Shown: in pieces, positions 24,685 through 33,300 of the stretch
Numbering within the stretch: the stretch's first letter is position 1
How the letters are laid out: each line of letters begins with the position of its first letter
NCBI GenBank assembly: GCA_030280995.1
Contig: JASXTE010000004.1
Location: 16,271,501-16,335,500 of the forward strand
Length of the DNA: 64,000 nucleotides
Direction: 5' to 3'
Origin: Hemileia vastatrix
Taxonomy: Eukaryota; Basidiomycota; Pucciniomycetes; Pucciniales; Zaghouaniaceae
Notes under the pieces: generated by a model
The model's input: only the letters and a program-made list of their open reading frames with translations
Told to the model about the DNA's origin: nothing
Databases searched by the model: none
Position numbers and translations under genes: made by a program

Positions 24685-25799
24685 TGTAGAAAGACTGACA
24701 CAGTGGCCTTTCTGTAAGAAAAATCCAGGGGAGCTGGATAAAAAGAAGAAAACCCTGTCCCTTTGAGTAAATATATAGTTCACAATTAACTAAACTATAA
24801 AATCTACTTTAAAATAAATGAATTGTTGAAAAAATTTTAACAGATTTAATATGAATAATTGGTGTTCTTTATAATGAGGAAAAGAAATACAACAATGAAG
24901 TTGTACTCAGAAAATTTATATAAATGATTGAATAATATATGTTTTTATAAAGCTTTTTATTTATGTGAACAGATGTTAAATTTGAGTCCCTGAAGTTTAG
25001 AACTTTATAATGTTACCCTATAATTATATATATATGAGTTGTTATATAAAATTTATAAAATGTTATGGAAAAGTGCTATATTTTTAAGGGTATTACAATT
25101 TATAAAATGTTATTGAAAATAATGATGGTAGTTATTGATATTTGTTGTTGTTATTAATTTTTAAGATGTATGATTGTTATATGATACTCTAATTTTGAGT
25201 CTACAGGATTTATATCCATATTATGTCATGTGCCATACTTTTCCTAGCCAGAGCATTCTGGAGCTCAACCTGAGATCACCAGAAGTTGTACAGAGATTTT
25301 CTAGAGAATTCAGGAGCTTTTCCGGAACTCCAGACTCAATCAGAACCTTAAAACCACAATAAACAATCTACAAAAATTACAGTTAATAGGGTTCAATCTG
25401 GGGAAACTTCCCTTAAATTTTGGTATCCTGTGAAACCCTATTCACTAAGCTAAAAATCATCAAAGTTAAGTAATTTATCAGAAATAAAAAATACTCAGTA
25501 ATACTTTATAAAGTTATTAAAAATATAAGAAAACTAGTAAAACCTCTAAGAAAATTTCCAAAGGTTCTTGAGACTCCTAGAATTCATTTACAAGCACTTT
25601 TTAATCTATACATGCATTTTTGACTATTAATTAGTTACTTCTTCCTGTACTTGTATAATTGACCATTTTTGCAATATACCATCCTTTCTTTTCATAACAA
25701 AAATATATATAATTTTATTGGCATTTCCAATCTTTTATATAACCATCCCACATTCACTTAAGCTATTTTAAGTGCCATAATAATCTTCATACTTCCACA
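24685..25799 (-). repeat. Element B 5' LTR
   Basis: 1115 bp, TGTAGAAAGACTG to ACTTCCACA. It matches the copy at 13556-14653 in the same orientation. A 62-codon ORF inside (25174-25362) recurs in broken form in the other LTR and is not treated as a gene. Confidence 0.85.
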
Positions 25800-25916
25800 C
25801 TGTATAATTGGGAAGTCCTGCTTTCTTGGCCAGTTTATGATTAAATTGAAATGTATGAATATATAATTTTTTCAAGCAATTGGTCAAGAAATAATTGAGT
25901 GATCCTAAGCTTTGGG

Positions 25917-26690
25917 ATATAAAAGCCTAGATAATCATCAGATAAGTGTTTCATAAGCTTTATTGTCTAATTATGCAATATAAAAATATGAAATAAATTA
26001 AGTGAAAATTGGAAAAAAGTCTCAACTTTAAAGGTCAATATCTAAGCAACCACTTAACCAAATTAAAGTCCATTTATGGGAATTTAAATATGGGCATCAG
26101 AAGATTCTTCAGCTAAAATAATATTAGATTTGAATAAACCTAACCTTAATTCTGACTCTGCTTTTAAAAATTGTACAAAAACTTGAAAAGTGATGATGAA
26201 AATTCCAACAAAAGGGAGATAAAAGCCTAGATAAAAATTGGATAAGAGTTTCAGAAGCCTTATTATCTAGTCATACAATATGAAAACATAAAATAAATTA
26301 AGTAAAATTTGGAAAAAAAGGCTCAAATTTAAATTTCAAAATCTCAGCAACCACTGAACTAAATTCAATCCCATTTTTGGAAAATGAAAAATAGGCTTCA
26401 GGAGAATCTTCAGTGAAAGGAAATTTGATTTAAATAAACCTAACCCTGATTTTTAACATAAAAACAAGAAATAAAAAAATTTAACTTGGGAAAAAAGGCT
26501 TAACTTTAAAGGTCAATATCTCAGAAACCACTGAGTCAAATTCAAATCTGTTTGTGAGAAATTCAACAAAGCCTTCAGGAGAATCTTCACTAAAAAGGAA
26601 AATACATTTGAATAAACCTAACCCAAACTCCCACTCTGATTTACAAACTTTAATAAAAACTTGAAAACTGGTAATGGAGATGAGAGCAAG
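25917..26690. repeat. Three imperfect tandem copies of a 200-300 bp unit
   Basis: Three blocks share, in order, 'AAAAGCCTAGATAA' (first two), 'TGGAAAAAA(G)GCTCAA', 'TCTCAGCAACCACTGA', 'CAGGAGAATCTTCA' and 'TTTGAATAAACCTAACCC'. They start near 25920, 26220 and 26475. They lie left of an older LTR and may be part of that element's leader or an independent minisatellite. Confidence 0.8.
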
Positions 26691-27207
26691 ATGAATTTAA
26701 TAAGTCCACTTTTATCAATATATGAGTCCTACATATATTTAAGTATGAAATTTTCATAGAACAAAAAAGATATCATATAGGCATGAAAAAAGGATATAAA
26801 ACTTACCTTGAGTGAAAAGTAGGAAAAATAGAGTGAGAAAGATTGATGTTGAAATTTGGGGGAAATTGAATATGGAGTAAGTGCAATGCATAAAGAATGT
26901 GCAATTTATGTGTTTTAAAGACATAGAACCAATAAAAAGTGAAATAGGGGAAAGTGGGATAATGACCATTCTAAGGAGGGATGAATATTAGGGTGATGGA
27001 GCTATAAAAGAAAGAAAAGAGGGAGAGAAAAAAAGGTTAATTTTACCATTAAAATCAAAAATAACTACTTAAAAAAATTAGATACATAAAAAAAATTATA
27101 ACTAGAAAAAAAAATCAAAAAAATGAATAAAATGAATTACCTGAAGAGATGAGATGAGAAAATAAATCATGTCCTAAGGCTATACTAAAATAATAAGTAT
27201 CAAATTA

Positions 27208-27220
27208 GGAAAGACCCCCG
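27208..27220 (-). other. Primer-binding-site-like sequence beside old LTR
   Basis: Plus strand GGAAAGACCCCCG precedes the LTR start by two bases. It differs by two bases from the primer-binding site of the young Ty3 element (36863-36875), at the same spacing. This marks the adjoining LTR as a 5' LTR of a minus-strand relative. Confidence 0.65.
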
Positions 27221-27222
27221 AT

Positions 27223-28594
27223 TGTCAGTGTATGCTAGTATTTAAGTATGATTTAATAGTAAATATTAATTATCCTACTACTCAATATTAAATTATTTAT
27301 GGATTAAAACTGAGGCAAAGAATAACAAAATAGTTCTTCTCAATTTTAACTCACAATATTTGGATTGGTGCAGACTGGTGGTGGAAAATTGGCTAATAAA
27401 ATATAGTTATAGCTAATATAAAGATAATATCAATTTATAATGGCTTTAAAATATATTTTATATGATAATTATTGCTTTATAATGTTTATTTGAGCTGTTG
27501 TAAGTAATTGATTTCCAATAACCCGTGAAATCCTCCCTTACTTATACCAAAATCCACTTACCACAAAAAATCAAGTGGCACCTGCTAGCAGGTGCCTATC
27601 CCTATATTCAGTTTTGATTTAAGAGTAAATATGATTTGATTTGCACAAGCTTGTGTGCTCATTGTTCAGTGTGCATTCTTTCTAGAAGAAATACAGCTGA
27701 GAAGAATTTGAGTTAAGTCAAAGATAGGAATTGGCACCTGCTATCAGGTGCCCATGTTTTTTTTGCTGGTAACTGTAGTGCACAGACCTTCAATTCAGAT
27801 GGTGTCACTGCCATCCCCAGATATTACAGCACTTTGAGGGCTCATCACCTACCCATGAAATCCACTTCAAGTATTTTCAACATCAATACCTCCAGTAAGG
27901 ACCCTCCATCACAATTAATGATATCATACACCCATACCATAAATAGAGAAAACAGATAGAAGCAGATACCATAAAGAAACAGGTAAAATAACTCATCCAA
28001 AGAGAGTAAAATGGAGCTCAAAGCATATAAAGGAACCAAATCAACTTTCCAAGCCCCCAATAGCATCCCTAAGCATCCACATTAACCCAGTTATCATATT
28101 CCAACCCATAAATCCATGAAAATCCATTAAAGGAAGCAGATTAAGTTGTCCAAACTGGATATATGCACCTGAAAAAGGTGTATATGCTTCTGTAGGTGTG
28201 GTTAGTCCATTAAATACATCCATGTGACCTAAAATAAGCATAAAAATAAAGCTTATAGGCTATTTAGAGGTTTAAACCTGCATATAGACCTATATATACA
28301 TAATATAACTGCATATTTCACTGAATATGAGGTTTATGTATACATATAAGCTTATGTATGTCTATAATTACTAAATATCACTTATGATAAGTATATTATG
28401 ACTACATTAGTACCTTAATAAGTATTATAGGGCTATGGAAAAGCTATTTAAACTTCTATAAGTCATATAATAGTGTAATAATTATATATATTAGCATATT
28501 AACCATATATATAAGTGCTATAAGCTTAAGATAATTAAGGTTATCCTAATTTAAAAATAAGAAATACTCAGTTCTGGGGATATCTAAGGTGACA
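27223..28594 (-). repeat. Older LTR related to the young Ty3 element
   Basis: Begins TGTCAGTGTATGC right after a primer-binding-site-like sequence. Ends near 28594 with ACTCAGTTCTGGGGATATCT then AAGGTGACA, which parallels the young LTR end ACTCAGTCCTGGAGATATAC then AGGCTGACA. About 1372 bp. The last 600 bp recur in inverted orientation at 44310-44960. The interior that should lie to the left is not recognisable as coding. Confidence 0.6.
27577..27752. repeat. Two copies of a 20-bp palindrome, 156 bp apart
   Basis: GGCACCTGCTAGCAGGTGCC at 27577-27596 (perfect) and the same with one central change (CTATC) at 27733-27752. Both lie inside the older LTR. Confidence 0.9.
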
Positions 28595-28651
28595 CTTCAC
28601 AAATTTCACTCAAAAACTCTTATATATATTCTTATAGGGTATCATTGGAAA
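28595..28651. repeat. Left piece of a reverse-oriented element-B LTR, split by the young Ty3
   Basis: The plus strand here (AACTCTTATATATATTCTTA then TAGGGTATCATT) matches the reverse complement of the element B LTR. Its continuation resumes at 38384 after the inserted Ty3 element. The left boundary against the older LTR is approximate. Confidence 0.65.
28647..28651. other. Target-site duplication, left copy (GGAAA)
   Basis: GGAAA immediately before the LTR terminus TGTCAGG. It is repeated at 38379-38383 after the other LTR end. Confidence 0.9.
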
Positions 28652-30152
28652 TGTCAGGCTAAGGTCAAGTACAAGGATGTGAACTAGCTTGAATAGTCAG
28701 TTGTCTAGAAGATTTTAATGGTCCTATATGAATACTGTAGTTCTAATCCACTAAGTTGTAAAATATAATCAAATGTAAAGGTCTCAGTAATATAATTCTC
28801 ACTATTCTTATATATGGCTTACAATCTTTATAGTTGGTAGAAAAATAGATTATATAAATTCAGATACTATTCAAAAGTCTTATAAAAGTACTAATTGATA
28901 TGTATTGTAATTGGTTTGGTTATATTGGTTAAATTGTAATGATAAAGAATGAAGAAATACAACCCAAAAACCTCCTCCTTTTATACACACTGAGTTCCCC
29001 AATGATTCCCTTGATGTACCACCCAATACACAGTTAATCACACCTCTAAACAACTAATAGACATTCCCATCAACATTCCCAGTGACCCATGACATAATTA
29101 GAAGAGTAATAACCGCCAAAATCCTGAAATAATAAGGGAAATCCATCAAAATTAAAGAAAAAGACAAAAAGAGAGTATATGCGTATAAAACAATAATATT
29201 AAGGACTAAAGGAGACTTTTTAAGGTTAATAATAGCTTAATAATAAGGGGGATTGACTGTAGAAATAATGGGGCTAATCCTGACATTATACTACGTGAAA
29301 TTCCCATTCAAAAATAACCAAAATTGACTGAGAAACCACCCAAAAACTTAAAAAAGAGCGTGAGATGTGGGGTAACTACATGCAGTTCTTGGCAGGCGCT
29401 TGCACGGGTAAATCCTTGACTAAAATTAGGCGAATTTAAGCGTGGTGATGAAATAAAGTGCCAAGAGTGAGGTTATTAATGAAATTAGTGCATATAAACA
29501 GGGTCAATGCATTATTAATTAAGCTAGGACACTAAATAAGCGCCTGTCGCCTATTTTAGTGTGTTTCCCCACAGTGGGCGTAGAATGTGGGGTAATTATA
29601 GTGTGAAAAAGCTAACTTTGCTAAAAATGAAGCTATTCACACGGGAAAAAAGCAGGCAGTATGTGGCCAGTACACAGAAGCCATTTCTGGCATAAAAAAC
29701 ACCAAATTTGAAAAGTGTTATTTTTATGCATTTAAATAGCCAAATCAATAGTTCTAAATGAGCTCAATTGATCTGTCAAAGTGCAATTTTGATATTCTCA
29801 ATTTTATAGCGCATATAGTCAACTTTTAAGTGAAATAAAGCGCATTTCTTGTTTTTTGCATAAAACAATGAATATAACAGCTTTAAGTGTACTTAAAAAT
29901 TATGCAGCCTTATACTTAAGGTTCTTAAGATTACCCTAACATATTCCAACTTAATATTAAGTACATAAGACCTATAAAAGGTGGATATATGCGTGTATAT
30001 AAGGTGTTATAATGGCATTTTTTGTGTATTATCATAATTTTACTTATGTATACTATTTTTGTACTCTTATTTATTATTCCCATGTATAGTTCATGTGTTT
30101 AACATAACTTATAAGTACTTTTTACTCAGTCCTGGAGATATACAGGCTGACA
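28652..30152 (-). repeat. 3' LTR of the young Ty3 element
   Basis: 1501 bp from TGTCAGGCTAAGG to ATACAGGCTGACA. Nearly identical to 36878-38378. The termini form a short inverted repeat TGTCAG..CTGACA. Confidence 0.95.
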
Positions 30153-30163
30153 CTCGCCCACCC
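30153..30163 (-). other. Polypurine tract of the young Ty3 element
   Basis: Minus strand GGGTGGGCGAG directly beside the 3' LTR, preceded by a run of eight T. Purine-rich but with one T and one C, so a somewhat imperfect tract. Confidence 0.6.
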
Positions 30164-30334
30164 AAAAAAAACAATAAAAAAAATGATAAGTCATACATTT
30201 TATTTTATTTAATTTGTAATTTTCAGGTATTCAGAATAAATCTGTAGCATTAAAGATTCAACTTTAAAGAAATAAAACATAATAAAATATTATGAGTACT
30301 GGTTTTTTAACCCCTCAGCTGGTTGAACAGAAAT

Positions 30335-33300
30335 TTATTTCTGTTTAAATTTTTTAAGAAGGGTGGATAAATTAGAAATTTCTTTTTCAGGTATCCATTT
30401 ATCAAATTCATTTGATTTCCCTTTAAATCTTAGTAAATACTCAGTTCCTTTTTCTTTAGTAAGGATTCTTTTCTTGAGTATTTTTTCAATCTCTGCTTTT
30501 TCCACAATTTCTTCAGGTTGCTTTTTAGGCCTTCCCCTTCTTTCTGGAAATAAGTCAGGATCATTTGCATGGTAAGGTTTCAATAATGAGATAGGGAAAA
30601 CTGGATGTTTCCTATCATATGGAGCATATAATATGACTTCCACTGCATTATTCCCAACCATTTTATTTACTACAAAAGGTCCTACAAAGGGATCCTTTAA
30701 TTTAACATTACCTTGTAAGTTAAAATGTAGTGTTGATATGAGGACTTCATCTCCCTTTTTAAATTCAAATTCTTTATGAGATTTGTCCCACCTTTTCTTT
30801 TCATATTCAAATGCTTTTTGGATGCATTCTTCCGCATGCTTTCTACACATTTGTTGCATATGAATAAAGGATTTAGTGCCAGGGTGTATATCCAACCTTG
30901 GTAGTTTATTTAAATGATTTACTGGGGTATTTGGTACATATCCCAGCCAGAGTTCAAATGGTTTCTTCTCTGTTACAGAATGAGTTGTGCTGTTATAAGC
31001 AAATTCAAGGCCAGGAATTAATGTTACCCAGTCATGTGTGAATTTCTCATTGTCTTTGTATTCTAATCCAAAGGCACAATATCTTCTGATCATGTCTTCT
31101 AGAGTTTGTATCATTCTCTCAGCCAGCCCATCAGTTTGTGGATGGTGTGCTGTAGACAATTTTAATTGACAACCTGATACTTCCATCAAAGATGTCCAGA
31201 ACTCTGAAGTAAATTTAGGATCTCTGTCAGAGATTATGGCTTTGGGGAACCCAGCAGTATTCATCATCTGAGTCCACCATAGTAATGCCAAGTCTTTTGC
31301 AGATACCTCTTTATGGGTAGGGATAAACTTACACATTTTTGTTAATCTATCCACTATTACCCAGCAAGAATTGAAACTTTCTTTTCCTGCTAATGGCAAG
31401 CCAGTTACAAAATCCATGTTTATAATTTCCCATGGAGCTTTTGGCTGCTCTATTTGTTGTAACAACCCAGCTCTCTTCCCAGTTAATCTTTTAGATTTCT
31501 GACAAGAGTCACATGTTTCAATGTATTTTTGTACATCCTCTTTCATGTTTATCCACCAGGCTGTATTTTTAACTATGGTTAATGTTTTGTTAAAGTCAAA
31601 ATGACCAGCTAAGATGTCATCATGACAAGTACTCAACATTAACTCTTTCATAGAAGGTGGTATTACTATTACATTGCTTAACTTTTTCCTGTAATATATA
31701 TATCCATCTTCAATTGATAGTTTACCTTTTTCCAACGCATTTTTATACTTTGGAGGCAAGGTTTTAATTAATGCACTCATGGAGGCATTTGTTGGATCAT
31801 TAAGAATGGTAGATAGTTTAGACAAATCTTTATCAGATGAATAATTTTCCAATATAGTTTGCATAAGCTCTTCTTCTAAATCCACTATATAAATCCCAAA
31901 TATATGTATAACCTCATTTTCAGGTACATAAGCTGGGTTGTCAGCATCATTTGGCAAAGGACTTCTGGATAATAAATCCACATTTGAATGCAATGTTCCT
32001 GCTCTGTGAGTGATTGTCATTCTTCCTCTGTACTCTTGTACAGCTAGTTGCCATCTAAACATGTGCCTATTAGGTGTTTTCATGTTTAGTAATGATTTTA
32101 CTGCACTGCAATCTGTTATAAGTTCAAACTTCTGGTCTTCCAGATAGTAATGAAGTTTCTCCAAAGCCCACACCACGGCTAAACATTCTAGCTGTGTGGC
32201 ACCATACCTTAATTCTCTCTTTCTTAAGGTTCTGGATATATAACAGATAACTACTTCAGATAATTTTCCATTTATTATCTGTTTTTGCTGTAAAGCAGCA
32301 CCCAAACCTATGAAACTTGCATCAGTGTACAAGATAAAAGGTAGGGTGAAATCTGGCAGTCCCAATATTGGAGCTGACATTAAAAATTCCTTTAATTTGT
32401 TAAAGGCGTGCTGTCTTTCATTATTCCAAATGAAAGCTTCATTCTTCCTGATTAATGTTGTTAAAGGGGCTGCAATGGATTGGTAATTTTTAATATATTG
32501 TCTATAATATCCACACATACTCAAAAAACTTTGAACCTCTTTTACATTTTTAGGTATCCCAATGTTTTTAATTGCTGCCACTTTATTCTGGTCCACACAA
32601 ATTTGTAATCCAGATACAACATGTCCAAGTACTTTCAAGGATTGAAATCCAAACTTACATTTCTTTAATGCAATAGTCATATTAATTTCATCCATTTTTT
32701 GAAAGACTCTTTTCAGGTGATTTAAATGTTCATCATATGTTTTTGAAAACACTATGATGTCATCAATATAGACCAATAACCATCCTTCAACCATTTCCTG
32801 ATGAAAAACACTATCCATCAATTTTTGGAAGACTGAAGGGGCATTCTTTGGGCCAAATGGCATTCTCACATACTTATATATACCCATATGTGTGGTTATT
32901 AATAAGTAATTTTGAGAATTTCTTTCCACAGGAATCTGGTGGTAACCCTTGTTCCCATCCAGACAGGAAATATATTTTGCTCCTTGTAAGGTAGCATGGA
33001 TAGAAGCTATCCTTGGTAGAGGGTAAATATCATCTACTGTATATGTATTCAGAGCTCTATAATCACTGCATAATCTTGCCTTATCTTTTTCATAAGAGAT
33101 TAATACTGGTGAAATGACACAATACTTAGGTGTTGTGTCCACTTTTTCAACAATACCCATTTCCAACAACAATTTTATATTGTCTTCAATATCTTTCCTT
33201 TTTGCAGGAGATGCTGGGTAAGGTTTCTTTTTTAAACTGCCAGGAATATTATCCAGATCACAGCTTAAAGAGATTTTCATCTCATGGTCTTTGACCAATC

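Larger units (their letters stand above)
13556..25799 (-). mobile_element. Ty3/gypsy element B with two LTRs, decayed
   Basis: Two direct LTR copies (13556-14653 and 24685-25799) bound a 10-kb interior. The minus strand of the interior reads gag, protease, reverse transcriptase, RNase H, integrase from 24549 down to 18340. A polypurine tract lies beside the left LTR and a primer-binding site beside the right LTR, as expected for minus orientation. The 5-bp flanks do not match (TACAT left, CTGTA right), so no target duplication is visible. Many stops and visible LTR divergence mark it as old. The segment between integrase and the 3' LTR is unusually long (3.7 kb) and carries an antisense ORF. 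Confidence 0.85.

Noticed and set aside
27845..28241. Two minus-strand ORFs of 66-73 codons, and the matching one at 44791
   Set aside because: They lie inside the LTR repeat, and the copies do not preserve the frame.
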